Shown: positions 1-8,611, numbered from the stretch's first letter. The stretch: DNA of 64,000 nucleotides from Idiomarina piscisalsi (GCF_002211765.1 NZ_CP022133.1:1364001-1428000), one strand, 5' to 3'. The notes: a model not told the origin generated them from the letters alone. Numbers and translations are program-made.

Positions 1-69
1 CACGAAATTTACGTCAAAGTCGACAAAGCACTCGACAACGTTATTTCAGAATCGAGCGGTTTATTTTAA
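1..69 (+). CDS. YnbE-like lipoprotein, C-terminal end only (partial)
   Basis: The frame is open from the first base and stops at TAA (67-69). It encodes about 22 residues ending in SESSGLF. The string HEIYVKVDKALD resembles the C-terminus of YnbE-type small lipoproteins, and the downstream gene is a YdbL-family protein, the usual partner of YnbE in the ydbH-ynbE-ydbL operon. In enterobacteria this operon acts with AsmA-like proteins in outer-membrane lipid homeostasis. The start and signal peptide lie outside the window, so the call rests on the tail and the context. Confidence 0.6.
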   Translation, partial: HEIYVKVDKALDNVISESSGLF

Positions 70-87
70 TTTTCAAAGGATTGTGAC

Positions 88-453
88 ATGAAAAAACTAA
101 CAATTAGCGCATTTGTCGCCCTACTCTCTATTTCGGGTATGACTGTGTCGACAGCAAGTTACGCGCAGGAAATGACCTTACAAGAAGCGATGGAACAGCT
201 GTCAGCAGCCAAAGATAAAGGTTGGGTTGGCGAACAACCTAATGGTTATTTGGGTGTTGTGGCGTCTTCATTACAGGCAAAGCAAATAGCAGAACAAATA
301 AATGAAGCCAGACGTCAGGAGTACGCCCGCATAGCAGAAGAAAACGACATTGCCGTTGCTGATGTTGAGCTACTGGCTGGCAAACGCGCCATTGAACGCA
401 CACAGTCAGGACATTACGTGAAAGTTGATGGCCAGTGGAAGAAGAAGCCTTAG
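88..453 (+). CDS. ydbL: YdbL family periplasmic protein (DUF1318)
   Basis: This 121-residue protein has a clear Sec signal peptide: KK start, hydrophobic stretch, and a cleavage site near ASYA-QE at residues 24-27. The mature part has the DUF1318 layout: a helical segment, then KGWVGEQPNGYLG, then a conserved end with GHYVKVDGQWKKK. An AAAGGA ribosome site lies 9 bases before the ATG. It follows the YnbE-like tail by 18 bases, so the two are probably one operon with an upstream ydbH. It probably acts in the periplasm as an accessory to an AsmA-like lipid-transport protein; the precise role is inference. Confidence 0.8.
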   Translation: MKKLTISAFVALLSISGMTVSTASYAQEMTLQEAMEQLSAAKDKGWVGEQPNGYLGVVASSLQAKQIAEQINEARRQEYARIAEENDIAVADVELLAGKRAIERTQSGHYVKVDGQWKKKP

Positions 454-487
454 TGCTTCTTTTTTCAGCTAAGATATAAATCGGAAT

Positions 488-574
488 TGGTGCCCGGGGC
501 CGGACTTGAACCGGCACGCTGTTACCAGCGAGGGATTTTAAATCCCTTGTGTCTACCAATTCCACCACCCGGGC
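488..574 (-). tRNA. tRNA-Leu (anticodon TAA)
   Basis: The 87-nt minus-strand sequence folds as a class II tRNA with a long variable arm. It has a GCCCGGG acceptor stem and an encoded CCA. The anticodon stem AGGGA/TCCCT encloses a loop with TAA at positions 34-36. It resembles E. coli leuZ and is last in a Gly-Cys-Leu cluster downstream of pgsA, the same order as in E. coli. Confidence 0.95.
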
Positions 575-599
575 ACTACATAGAAGTGTTCTCGAATAA

Positions 600-673
600 T
601 GGAGGCGGGTCCCGGAGTCGAACCGAGATCCACGGATTTGCAATCCGCTGCATAGCCATTCTGCCAACCCGCC
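600..673 (-). tRNA. tRNA-Cys (anticodon GCA)
   Basis: This 74-nt minus-strand cloverleaf has acceptor GGCGGGT/ACCCGCC, a GCA anticodon in the loop TTGCAAA, a T-arm GGTTCGACTCC and an encoded TCCA end. It is the middle gene of the tRNA-Gly-Cys-Leu cluster after pgsA. Confidence 0.95.
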
Positions 674-679
674 AGAATT

Positions 680-755
680 TGGAGCGGGAAACGAGATTCG
701 AACTCGCGACCCCAACCTTGGCAAGGTTGTGCTCTACCAGCTGAGCTATTCCCGC
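680..755 (-). tRNA. tRNA-Gly (anticodon GCC)
   Basis: This 76-nt minus-strand cloverleaf has acceptor GCGGGAA, D-arm AGCTCAGCTGGTAGAGC, anticodon GCC in the loop TTGCCAA and an encoded TCCA end. It is first of the three tRNAs and lies about 100 bases downstream of pgsA, so it may be cotranscribed with pgsA. Confidence 0.95.
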
Positions 756-851
756 ACCGTCATCTGCCGAGGCATTCTACTGTTTAATCTTTTTCAGTCA
801 ATGACTTTTTATCAAATTTATGACTGTTTGCGCAAATTTACGGCAAAGCTG

Positions 852-1400
852 CTAATTTCTAGTCAATTCCTTGCTGGCGCCACGCAAATATTCCCACATT
901 GACCACACAGTCAAAACGAAAGCGCCATAGAATAAAACAATAGAAATCCAGAAAATATAGATATTCGCGTTCCAAATTAAACCAATAAGCGCAACCATTT
1001 GCGCAATGGTTTTCAACTTACCCAAATTTGATACGGCCACTTTCCCACGATTGCCACTTTGTGCCATCCACTCGCGCAATGCACTAACAATTAACTCTCG
1101 GCAAATCATAGTCAACGCAGGTATCGTTATATAAGCGGCGTTAAAGTCTTCAACTATCACCACCAACGCAGCCACCACCATGGCTTTATCGGCTACGGGA
1201 TCTAAAAACTCACCGAATTTAGTGAACTGATTAAAACGACGCGCAATAAAGCCATCCAACGCATCCGTAATAGCCGCCAACCAGAAAATAAACGCTGCCC
1301 AAAAGCGTGCATCTTCAAAGGGCAAGTAAAACACCACCAGAAACACCGGAATTAAAAGAATCCGGAAGCTGGTCAAAATATTAGGGATATTCCACTTCAT
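852..1400 (-). CDS. pgsA: CDP-diacylglycerol--glycerol-3-phosphate 3-phosphatidyltransferase
   Basis: This inner-membrane enzyme joins CDP-diacylglycerol and glycerol 3-phosphate to make phosphatidylglycerophosphate, the committed step to phosphatidylglycerol and cardiolipin. The 182 residues carry the CDP-alcohol phosphotransferase signature at about residues 43-68: DALDG, AR, G, then DPVAD with the catalytic aspartates. There are about five hydrophobic segments, and the length matches E. coli PgsA (182). It starts 24 bases after uvrC stops, on the same strand, and is followed by three tRNA genes, the order seen in E. coli. Confidence 0.95.
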   Translation of the reverse strand: MKWNIPNILTSFRILLIPVFLVVFYLPFEDARFWAAFIFWLAAITDALDGFIARRFNQFTKFGEFLDPVADKAMVVAALVVIVEDFNAAYITIPALTMICRELIVSALREWMAQSGNRGKVAVSNLGKLKTIAQMVALIGLIWNANIYIFWISIVLFYGAFVLTVWSMWEYLRGASKELTRN

Positions 1401-1424
1401 TATCCGCTGTTTCCTTATTTGGTT

Positions 1425-3260
1425 TTACTCATCCCGGAACGAGTAATAAATTTTTTCCGCCATGGCCTGGCTAATACCAGGTACGCTAGAAAGTTTACTA
1501 ATACTAGCGTTTTTTACCTCTTGTAATCCACCCAGATTTTTCAAAAGCGTTTGTCGACGTTTAGCACCAATACCTTCTATTTGCTCCAATGTCGATGTTT
1601 TCTGTACTTTCGCCCGTTTCTGACGGTGTCCGGTTATTGCAAAACGGTGAGACTCGTCACGAATATGCTGAATTAAATGCAACGCACTGGCGTCTTTATT
1701 CAGCGCAATGGTCTCGTGGCTGCCGGCCATAATGAGCGTCTCGAGCCCCGGCTTGCGAGACTCGCCTTTAGCAACCCCTATCAGCATGGGGGCGTCACTG
1801 CCCCAATCTTCAAAGTACTTTTCAGCTTGGGATAGCTGCCCTTTGCCACCGTCAATAAAGAGAATATCGGGTATGTTGCCCTGCTCTCGGGCTTTGTCAT
1901 AGCGCTTCGCCAATGCTTTCGCCATCGCTGCATAGTCATCGCCTGGCGTAATTCCAGTAATGTTGTAGCGCCTGTAGTCAGACTTTTTCGGTCCGTTTTG
2001 GTCAAACACCACGCAAGAAGCGACCGTTTGCTGGCCCATGGTATGGCTGATATCAAAACACTCCATACGCTGAATCGGAACGCCAAAATCCAGCACCTGC
2101 TGTAACGCCGACGTACGTCGGTTCATGGTGCTTTGCTGGTTCAGACGGCTTTCCAACGCATTCACGGCATTTTTAGCGGCAAGCTGTTGATACTGCTTGC
2201 GTTCACCACGAACCTTGTTCTGCATTTTAACCGAGCGATTCAGCGCCTGACCCATCACTTGGGCTAATACTTCATCAGGCTCTACCGTATCTGGCAAGAT
2301 AATTTCGCGTGGTGTTTTTCGACCCGCATTGTCGGAAAGGTAAAACTGCAGTAAGAATGCACGCAAAACTTCCTCGTCACTCGTATCCGCTGGCACTTTA
2401 GGAAAGTAACTGCGACTCCCTTGCAAATGATTGTCCCGAATGAACATCATTTGAATAGTTGTCATGCCGTTACCACGAGCCATACCGATAACGTCAAGCT
2501 CTTGTTGGGCCCCAGTAACCGAGTTTCGCTCCTGAGTTTTACGAAGTGCCGCTATTTGATCTCGAAAGCGAGCCGCTTTTTCAAACTCCAGCGCTTCACT
2601 GGCCTGCTCCATCTTAGTTACGAGCTCATCAATAACCTGCTGGTTCTTGCCATTGAGAAAATGCTTAGCCAGTTGAACTTGCTCGTTGTACTCGTCATTG
2701 GTGCACTTGCTTACGCAAGGCGCCAGGCAGCGCTTAAGCTGATACTGCAGACATGGCCTCGTACGAGCACGATAATAGGAGTCCTGACATTGACGAATGG
2801 GAAACAGCTTCTGCATTAAGTTCAGGCTTTCGCGAACCGCGCTGCCATTCGGAAAAGGCCCGAAGTAATCGCCCTTCTCGCGCCGCGCACCGCGGTGGAA
2901 CCCTAACCTTGGGTGCTCATGGGAGGTCAAAATAATATAAGGGTAAGACTTGTCGTCACGCAATAAAACGTTGTAACGCGGGTGGTACTTTTTAATGAAA
3001 CTGTTTTCAAGAATCAGTGCGTCAGCTTCCGTGTCGGTGACAGTAACATCCATTGACACTATTTGCTTCACCAGCACTTGCGTTTTAACAGCATCGACCT
3101 TTTCGCGGAAGTAACTGGACACCCGCTTTTTAAGATCCTTCGCTTTACCAACATAAATAACGTCACCCGACTCATCATACATGCGGTAAACACCCGGTTG
3201 ATGAGTCAGGTTCCGAAGAAAGTCTTTGTAATTAAAGGTTATTGAATTGCTGTCTGTCAT
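1425..3260 (-). CDS. uvrC: UvrABC system protein C (excinuclease subunit)
   Basis: UvrC makes both incisions in nucleotide excision repair once UvrB is loaded at the lesion. Domains in order: GIY-YIG nuclease at about residues 20-95 (GVYRMYD, VIYVGKAKDLKKR), a cysteine-rich region near 150-190 (CLQYQLKRCLAPC), a UVR motif near 205-240 that binds UvrB, the RNase H-like 3' nuclease (FDISHTMG, FIDGGKGQL), and a C-terminal double helix-hairpin-helix. The start chosen is ATG of MTDSN, giving 611 residues; an upstream in-frame TTG would add three residues. The first codons overlap the end of the uvrY-like gene, implying translational coupling as at the E. coli uvrY-uvrC locus. Confidence 0.95.
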   Translation of the reverse strand: MTDSNSITFNYKDFLRNLTHQPGVYRMYDESGDVIYVGKAKDLKKRVSSYFREKVDAVKTQVLVKQIVSMDVTVTDTEADALILENSFIKKYHPRYNVLLRDDKSYPYIILTSHEHPRLGFHRGARREKGDYFGPFPNGSAVRESLNLMQKLFPIRQCQDSYYRARTRPCLQYQLKRCLAPCVSKCTNDEYNEQVQLAKHFLNGKNQQVIDELVTKMEQASEALEFEKAARFRDQIAALRKTQERNSVTGAQQELDVIGMARGNGMTTIQMMFIRDNHLQGSRSYFPKVPADTSDEEVLRAFLLQFYLSDNAGRKTPREIILPDTVEPDEVLAQVMGQALNRSVKMQNKVRGERKQYQQLAAKNAVNALESRLNQQSTMNRRTSALQQVLDFGVPIQRMECFDISHTMGQQTVASCVVFDQNGPKKSDYRRYNITGITPGDDYAAMAKALAKRYDKAREQGNIPDILFIDGGKGQLSQAEKYFEDWGSDAPMLIGVAKGESRKPGLETLIMAGSHETIALNKDASALHLIQHIRDESHRFAITGHRQKRAKVQKTSTLEQIEGIGAKRRQTLLKNLGGLQEVKNASISKLSSVPGISQAMAEKIYYSFRDE

Positions 3261-3906
3261 TACCTTCAAACTGGATTAGGTCAACAAGACCCGATTGAAT
3301 TGCCATATGTGACAATTGTACATCACCATCAATGCCAAGTTTAGAGAAAATGCGGTAACGAAAGGTATTAATTGTTTTACTGCTGATGCATAAATGCTTC
3401 GCTATTTCTCGAACGCGAATACCTCGACTCAGCATTTGCGCGACTTGCAGCTCTCTTTCCGATAGAGAGTCAACCATATCTTGTTTGTGGCGACTGCGAG
3501 GGTTTCTCGCTAAGTATTCAGCAACGGGAGCTGCCACATAAATACTACCGGTTTTCAGCATCTTGAGCGCTTGCACTAACTCTTTACTGTTCGATGACTC
3601 CAGTAAATAGCCATCGACCTGGCTCACACTGCATTGAAAATTGAGAATGTCCTGCTGGCTCCTGCCCCACACAATGAGCTGTAAGTCGACATGACGCCTT
3701 TTTATGCGCCGCCAGTGCTCAACCGTTGCAACGCCTGATAGCTGACTACTGAGAATAACCAGTGCATCGTCGTACTTATAGCAGCATTGTCTCAGCTCGT
3801 TCATAGAACTAACCACTTCAATTTGTGTATGAAAATGCTGCTGTATTACCGTTTCCATACCGGCACTGGTAATCGGGTTGGGTATTGCCAAAATAATACG
3901 GTTCAT
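3232..3906 (-). CDS. uvrY: UvrY/GacA-type LuxR-family regulator with a degenerate receiver domain
   Basis: The C-terminal 65 or so residues are a canonical LuxR/GerE helix-turn-helix (LSERELQ, ISSKTINTFRYRIFSKLGI, GDVQLSHMAI) closely matching UvrY/GacA. The gene occupies the uvrY position, overlapping uvrC. The N-terminal receiver is unusual: the acidic pair after the first strand is replaced (AIPNP where DDH is normal), the phospho-acceptor region reads VILSSQLSG, and the switch lysine position reads LLESS. It therefore probably cannot be phosphorylated by a BarA-like kinase in the usual way. It may act constitutively, through another ligand or through protein contacts. Length (224) is close to UvrY (218). 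Function beyond DNA binding is inference. Confidence 0.8.
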   Translation of the reverse strand: MNRIILAIPNPITSAGMETVIQQHFHTQIEVVSSMNELRQCCYKYDDALVILSSQLSGVATVEHWRRIKRRHVDLQLIVWGRSQQDILNFQCSVSQVDGYLLESSNSKELVQALKMLKTGSIYVAAPVAEYLARNPRSRHKQDMVDSLSERELQVAQMLSRGIRVREIAKHLCISSKTINTFRYRIFSKLGIDGDVQLSHMAIQSGLVDLIQFEGNDRQQFNNL

Positions 3907-4118
3907 TAGCCACGTTCCTTATCGCGTATTGGTAATATGATTGTCCTTAAATTGATGAACTCGTACCGCTTTATCCGAATTCGGGAGCGAATATTCAACA
4001 GTTTGTTAACGATTGGCAAATGGCTTTTACAAACCTTTACGGTAACGCGTAAATTTGCACGGTTCCTACGTCAACAACTTTAACTCTGAGTTTATACACA
4101 ACACGGTTGGCGTGGGCT

Positions 4119-4724
4119 TTATCTGCGTGACTGGTCTAATATGTCCCACAAATAACAGGCTAAATAAGTCCGGTAAGGCGAGGCTCTTTCGGGAATAATC
4201 AATACATCTTGCTCTTTAAGCTGACCTATGGCTTTTCTTAGCGAGGAGTCCTGAATAGGAAATAAGTCTTCATGTGCAAAATGAAACATCGCGAGTATTG
4301 ACGCTGTCCAGGGACCAATCCCTTTTAACTTCGTCACATCTTTCAATAATTCTTCTGAGGACATACTCGCCCAGCTTGCAATTCTTTCCGGCTCGGTTTG
4401 CTGACAGTGAGCAACGCTTTGAATTGCGGCAGCTTTCGTGCGACTCACTCCGCAATTTAGTAGGTTATCGGCTGGTAAATAAGCAATCGACTGTAAGCCT
4501 AACGACTTTGCTTCTTTCTCAGTGCGTTCAATGATTGTTGCAGACGCTTTCAATGACAGCATTTGCCGAATAATAATTCTCGGTAAAGCGTCAATGACTG
4601 GAGTATTTGAAGGCTTAAGCGGCGCTCTTTCCGTCAATTGTAACAACACCAAATCGAAGCCTGGTTGAGTATCGATAAGGTGTTGCTTGATAGACTGAGC
4701 AGTTGTTTGCATAGAGTTAAGCAA
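4119..4724 (-). CDS. HhH-GPD family DNA glycosylase (AlkA-like)
   Basis: This 201-residue protein belongs to the helix-hairpin-helix/GPD base-excision glycosylases that remove damaged, often alkylated, purines. The hairpin is LKGIGPWTASILAMF at about residues 133-147, followed by FPIQDSSLRKA, whose aspartate is the catalytic residue of the family. It lacks the N-terminal domain of E. coli AlkA (282 aa), so it resembles the shorter AlkA/MpgII-type enzymes. Its first codons overlap the stop of the thioesterase gene by 8 bases, so the two are probably cotranscribed. Substrate specificity is not decidable from sequence. Confidence 0.75.
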   Translation of the reverse strand: MLNSMQTTAQSIKQHLIDTQPGFDLVLLQLTERAPLKPSNTPVIDALPRIIIRQMLSLKASATIIERTEKEAKSLGLQSIAYLPADNLLNCGVSRTKAAAIQSVAHCQQTEPERIASWASMSSEELLKDVTKLKGIGPWTASILAMFHFAHEDLFPIQDSSLRKAIGQLKEQDVLIIPERASPYRTYLACYLWDILDQSRR

Positions 4725-5511
4725 ATACAGTGAAGGTTTGACGGCTTATGGCTAGGAGTTCGCCTTTTTCTGACCAGAGGCCTGCTCGACTGTGCCCGTA
4801 ACCATTTTCAGCATGCTCAATAAACGCTTCGTACTGATACCAGTTGTGAGTATTGAAGTTTTCCAGTGGCTTATCCGGAAACTCTATAGTCCAGGTCAAT
4901 GAAGACGCCGGTGCCGGCTGCTTTAAGTGCGGCAATACAGCTGGTGGCCAGGCATCGACTAAAGCGAGAATAGCGGCAATGGTCAGCTGTTGTTGCTCTT
5001 GTCTAAAACGCACCCACCCGCCAAAGGTTCTGCCCGGTTGCCCACTAAACGGCATGCCACCGGAGGTAATGCGGTAGTCAAAGTTCTTAGCAAACTCAGG
5101 AACAATATCGGCTTCCGGCAGGCCGGGCCCATCGTTAGTCGTCTTTAAGTCAGGCGGATTTTCTCCGCTGACAGACACTGACGATTCGCGCCCCTTACCC
5201 AGGCTCGCTAACCCTGCAAGCATGACGTCATCGTTTTGCGTTAACTCAACGACCACTTGCAAAACTGAGGACCCCTGGCGCAACACCCGATAATTTAGCG
5301 TTGCATCTCCCGGTGCTGCCGGGGCAACAAAAGAAATAGCAAAGCTACGCAGGTGATAATCCTTCGGGAATTGCTGCAATAAGAACTGTGCTGCTATTGC
5401 TGCACTAAAACCACCAAAAAGCGCTCGCCCTTGTGCCCAACCTTCAGGCAGACTTATCGTTTGGTTGTTCTTGTCACTTTCTATTAACGCTAACGTCTCA
5501 TGAAATTGCAT
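4717..5511 (-). CDS. Acyl-CoA thioesterase family protein (TesB-like double hot-dog)
   Basis: The 264 residues show a tandem hot-dog thioesterase layout. The N-terminal half has GWAQGRALFGGFSAAIAAQ and the strand LRSFAISFVAPAAPG; the C-terminal half has ALVDAWPPAVLPHL and LTWTIEF. These are typical of the TesB/4HBT_3 group that hydrolyses acyl-CoA. The real substrate cannot be read from sequence. It lies first in a two-gene unit with the DNA glycosylase. No signal peptide is seen, so it should be cytoplasmic. Confidence 0.75.
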   Translation of the reverse strand: MQFHETLALIESDKNNQTISLPEGWAQGRALFGGFSAAIAAQFLLQQFPKDYHLRSFAISFVAPAAPGDATLNYRVLRQGSSVLQVVVELTQNDDVMLAGLASLGKGRESSVSVSGENPPDLKTTNDGPGLPEADIVPEFAKNFDYRITSGGMPFSGQPGRTFGGWVRFRQEQQQLTIAAILALVDAWPPAVLPHLKQPAPASSLTWTIEFPDKPLENFNTHNWYQYEAFIEHAENGYGHSRAGLWSEKGELLAISRQTFTVFA

Positions 5512-5540
5512 GGTGCTTCCCTGTTAAACAGCTGTTTGAA

Positions 5541-6494
5541 TTAACTATTAAGAATACCAATTATCACCATAATGACAAAGGATGATGTTAATAGCACAAA
5601 ATAAACCATGCCAGATATGAGGTATTTTACCGCGGTGAGGGGCCAGCTCTGCTGATAAAAGCGCTTCTGAGTAATAAATAGGTAGACAAAAATCCAAATA
5701 ATGAACAAATCAGTGACCCAATCACCGATGGTCGCAACCCAGTTCCAACCAGCAACGCCAATAAGCGGTGATACGGCCTGACTTATGATGGTAACTAGTG
5801 TTAACGTCAACAGCATAAAGGCATGCGTATGAAGCGCCACCGTCAAATGTTCGAGGTAATAGCGGTGCCCAAATAGGTAAATAAGTTTTAAGAACAACGC
5901 CCAGAACGGCAGCATAAGTAACATCATTTGAGGGGTCATCGAAATGATCTTTTTCGTAAACTGTGCTGGGTTATCAGCTAATTGCCTTAGCTTTATTTCC
6001 AGTTCAACTTCTTCAGCCTCACTGAGAAAGGGAATGTCGGTGTCATCTAAAGAAAGCCGTAAAGGTTCAGAAGGCTCTGCGCTGCTTACTACCAATCCTT
6101 TTGCCTCATCCGGCAACGATGCCTGCACATCTTGCTGAACTTGGTTAACGCGCTCGATGTCTTCTGGTGTCGGTGGTCTGATATCGATATCAATTAACGA
6201 CGTCATCACCATAAAAGCAATTAATGAGATAAAGAAATAGAGTCTTAATGGTGGTACGTAAGAGGCGTGGCGACCTTGAACGAATTCCAGTGACAAAAAG
6301 CCCGGATTAAGAAAAAGCCCGCGAAGCGTTCGGTAAAAGCGTGAATCCCAGTGACCTATTTCACCAAACAAGTCGCCGACAACAGCAAAAATACTCCGCA
6401 TATATTGCTTATCTTGCTGACCGCATCGGTGGCAATACTCTCCCTGGAGTTCTGTATCGCAATTCTTACAAAGGTTTTGGGTCGAGATGTTCAT
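5541..6494 (-). CDS. DUF3667 membrane protein with N-terminal zinc ribbon
   Basis: This protein of about 317 residues begins with a short zinc ribbon (CKNCDTELQGEYCHRCGQQ, two CxxC pairs) typical of DUF3667 proteins. It then has a conserved GHWDSRFYRTLRGLFLNPG segment, a first membrane helix (LRLYFFISLIAFMVM), a long acidic periplasmic loop, and about four C-terminal helices. The start chosen is the ATG of MNISTQ; the open frame extends 11 codons further upstream without a better ribosome site. Function is unknown for the family; the ribbon would be cytoplasmic. Confidence 0.7.
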   Translation of the reverse strand: MNISTQNLCKNCDTELQGEYCHRCGQQDKQYMRSIFAVVGDLFGEIGHWDSRFYRTLRGLFLNPGFLSLEFVQGRHASYVPPLRLYFFISLIAFMVMTSLIDIDIRPPTPEDIERVNQVQQDVQASLPDEAKGLVVSSAEPSEPLRLSLDDTDIPFLSEAEEVELEIKLRQLADNPAQFTKKIISMTPQMMLLMLPFWALFLKLIYLFGHRYYLEHLTVALHTHAFMLLTLTLVTIISQAVSPLIGVAGWNWVATIGDWVTDLFIIWIFVYLFITQKRFYQQSWPLTAVKYLISGMVYFVLLTSSFVIMVIIGILNS

Positions 6495-6566
6495 GACAAA
6501 TTCCGTTTTTGATAAATATATCAGCAATTAAGGAATTGTCGAATGAAGCACTTACTGACGAGAAAC

Positions 6567-6599
6567 AAAAAAGCCCAACTCGATGAGCTGGGCTTTTTT
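6567..6599 (-). terminator. Intrinsic terminator downstream of tRNA-Ser
   Basis: The stem GCCCAaCTC/GAGcTGGGC closes a three-base loop and is flanked by A-runs on the left and T-runs on the right, so it can work on both strands. It lies 9 bases after the 3' end of tRNA-Ser and upstream of the DUF3667 gene. Confidence 0.85.
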
Positions 6600-6608
6600 G
6601 TTTAAATT

Positions 6609-6700
6609 TGGCGGAGAGGGAGGGATTCGAACCCCCGGTGGGTATGAACCCACGCCTGATTTCAAGTCAGGTGCATTCAACCGAGCTCTGCCACCTCTCC
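6609..6700 (-). tRNA. tRNA-Ser (anticodon TGA)
   Basis: This 92-nt class II tRNA on the minus strand has acceptor GGAGAGG/CCTCTCC, a TGA anticodon in loop CTTGAAA closed by CCTGA/TCAGG, a long variable arm, T-arm GGGTTCGAATCCC and encoded GCCA. It is followed directly by an intrinsic terminator. Confidence 0.95.
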
Positions 6701-6932
6701 GAATTGTTGTTTTCAATGACTGTGTCGTTGAGAACGATGCGAATATTAAAGACCTAAATTCCGCTTGTAAAGTAAAAATTTAAATAAAGGTACTGTTTGG
6801 GCGTTTATTAGACAAACTGTCTACTTTTTACTGGAAATTACTGCCCTAACCCCCCATTTATGCTGTAGTATTCAGGAAACTTTTTTAATAATAAAGCGTC
6901 TTAACAGACAGTCGTTCAACACGGAGAAATCT

Positions 6933-7601
6933 ATGAACAATCGCAGTCAGGTATATGTCGGTCAGAATGAATCGGCTCTGGCCGTCAATAAGGTACTACG
7001 TAACACTTACACGTTATTAGCAATGACATTAGCCTTTAGTGCTGTTGTTGCCGCTATTAGCAGTGCAATGAACTGGCCACACCCAGGGTTGATTTTAACT
7101 CTGGTTGGTTATTTTGGTCTGCTGTTTGGTGTTTATAAAACCAAAGACAGCGCTATGGGCTTGGTTTTCACCTTCGCTCTGACAGGCTTCCTGGGATACA
7201 CCTTAGGTCCAATTATTAATATGGCTCTATCAATGCCAGGCGGCGGCGAAATGGTTGCTACGGCCCTAGGCGGTACCGCACTTACTTTCTTTGCGACCTC
7301 AGCTTATGTTCTGACGACGAAGAAAGACATGTCAAAACTGGGCGGTTTAGTCACAGCTGGTATTATCATGGTTATCGTTGCGGCTATCGCTAACCTGTTC
7401 TTCCAAATGCCAGCACTGCACTTAGCATTGTCAGCCATCATGATTCCGCTAATGGCTATGCTGATTATGTGGCAAACCAGCGACATTATTAACGGTGGCG
7501 AACGCAACTACATACTGGCGACCGTTACCTTGTATGTGTCTATTTATAACTTATTCGTCAATTTGCTAACATTACTGATGGCATTTGGCGGCGACGAGTA
7601 A
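6933..7601 (+). CDS. yccA: Bax inhibitor-1/YccA family inner-membrane protein
   Basis: The 222 residues contain seven hydrophobic segments after a polar N-terminus of about 25 residues, the layout of YccA/BI-1. The sequence NRSQ at the N-terminus and the central GPIINMAL segment match YccA-type members. In E. coli YccA is a substrate and modulator of the FtsH membrane protease. An ACGGAG ribosome site precedes the ATG. The gene stands alone between tRNA-Ser and the tus operon and has its own terminator. Confidence 0.85.
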   Translation: MNNRSQVYVGQNESALAVNKVLRNTYTLLAMTLAFSAVVAAISSAMNWPHPGLILTLVGYFGLLFGVYKTKDSAMGLVFTFALTGFLGYTLGPIINMALSMPGGGEMVATALGGTALTFFATSAYVLTTKKDMSKLGGLVTAGIIMVIVAAIANLFFQMPALHLALSAIMIPLMAMLIMWQTSDIINGGERNYILATVTLYVSIYNLFVNLLTLLMAFGGDE

Positions 7602-7625
7602 TCGTCATTTACACATAATGTAATG

Positions 7626-7649
7626 CGCCCCGCAATGCGGGGCGTTTTT
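7626..7649 (+). terminator. Intrinsic terminator after yccA
   Basis: The 8-bp perfect stem CGCCCCGC/GCGGGGCG with an AAT loop is followed by TTTTT, 24 bases after the yccA stop codon and just upstream of tusD. Confidence 0.9.
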
Positions 7650-7677
7650 GTATCTAAGCTATTAACGGGTGGAAAGT

Positions 7678-8022
7678 GTGGCTAAATTCACTCTTATTGT
7701 TCAAAGCTCGGCATCGAATCAGAAGCGTTCATTGGATGCTCTGACCTTTGCAAAAAGCGCCCTTAAGAAAGGACATGAAATAGCGTGCCTATTCTTCTAT
7801 CGCCAAGCGGTTGATCACGCTATTGCGCAAACATCCGCAGAAAATGAGGCGTTGATTCAGCAATGGAGTGATTTTAAAAACCAGTCAGGCATTCCCTTGG
7901 TCGTTTGCCATACCGTGGCTGAGCGTATGGGTATCGATAAGTTTCATCCTAGCTTTGAAGCGACAGGACTCACCGCCCTATCCAAAGCCATAGCCACTAG
8001 TGACCGGACGTTACAATTTTAG
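7678..8022 (+). CDS. tusD: Sulfurtransferase complex subunit TusD
   Basis: TusD is the DsrE-like subunit of the TusBCD complex. It takes persulfide sulfur from TusA and passes it to TusE for 2-thiouridine synthesis at the wobble base of Lys, Glu and Gln tRNAs. The catalytic cysteine is in PLVVCHTVAERMGI. The start chosen is GTG followed by AKFTLIV, 4 bases after GGAAA; an in-frame GTG three codons earlier is possible. It is first of four genes (tusD, C, B, E) with very short spacers or overlaps. Confidence 0.9.
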   Translation: MAKFTLIVQSSASNQKRSLDALTFAKSALKKGHEIACLFFYRQAVDHAIAQTSAENEALIQQWSDFKNQSGIPLVVCHTVAERMGIDKFHPSFEATGLTALSKAIATSDRTLQF

Positions 8023-8026
8023 CCCC

Positions 8027-8344
8027 ATGAAAAAAATAGCCATAGTACAAAGCAGTAATAATCCAGATACAGCTACCGAAGCGCTAGATGTGGCCCTCGC
8101 ACTGGCAAGCTTTGATACTCCAGTGCAGCTTATTCTTATTGATGATGCTGCCGACGTGTTACTAAGCTCACCATCAAAACGCTACGCCATGTTGGACTTA
8201 TTAGACGCTGAGCCTATTGCGATATGTGCAAGCCAAGAGTTTGATGTTGACGCCCTACCAGTCAATATTGAGGCTATCGGGATTACCGAGGAAGAGTTAA
8301 AACAATACCTGAATCAGTTCGACGAGGTACTGCAGTTCTCATGA
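8027..8344 (+). CDS. tusC: Sulfurtransferase complex subunit TusC
   Basis: This 105-residue DsrF-like subunit of TusBCD is slightly shorter than E. coli TusC (119). It opens with the beta strand KKIAIVQSSN followed by ALDVALALASFDTPVQLILIDDA, the DsrE/F-fold core. The start used is the ATG at MKKIAIV, not an earlier in-frame codon inside tusD. It overlaps tusB by four bases (ATGA), implying translational coupling. TusC is structural in the hexamer; TusD carries the active cysteine. Confidence 0.85.
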   Translation: MKKIAIVQSSNNPDTATEALDVALALASFDTPVQLILIDDAADVLLSSPSKRYAMLDLLDAEPIAICASQEFDVDALPVNIEAIGITEEELKQYLNQFDEVLQFS

Positions 8345-8607
8345 AAACTTTGCATTGGATACGGGACAATTCACTGTCAGCATGGTTAGAAATGCATAGC
8401 CACCTGCTTGAGCAAGAAGATGCTTTTTTAGTGTCAGAAAGCGCTTTAGGAACCCTTCCTGACAGTTCCCCTGTATTGCAGACTATTTATGCGCGTAAAA
8501 GTGATATTGAAAACTCAAAAGCGACCGTACCTAATTACCTTGTGTTAAAATCCGACGCAGAGTGGGTTGAGCTGGTACTCAGCTTTCAACAACAAGTTAC
8601 CTGGTAA
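8341..8607 (+). CDS. tusB: Sulfurtransferase complex subunit TusB
   Basis: This 88-residue DsrH-like protein lies exactly between tusC and tusE. The sequence is weakly conserved, as usual for TusB, but length (E. coli 95), DsrH-type pattern and the invariant operon position support the call. Its start overlaps the tusC stop (ATGA). Confidence 0.8.
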   Translation: MKTLHWIRDNSLSAWLEMHSHLLEQEDAFLVSESALGTLPDSSPVLQTIYARKSDIENSKATVPNYLVLKSDAEWVELVLSFQQQVTW

Positions 8608-8611
8608 TAGC

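Noticed and set aside
239..744. Long frames on both strands across 239-744
   Set aside because: They run through three well-folded tRNA genes and the ydbL gene; they are shadows.
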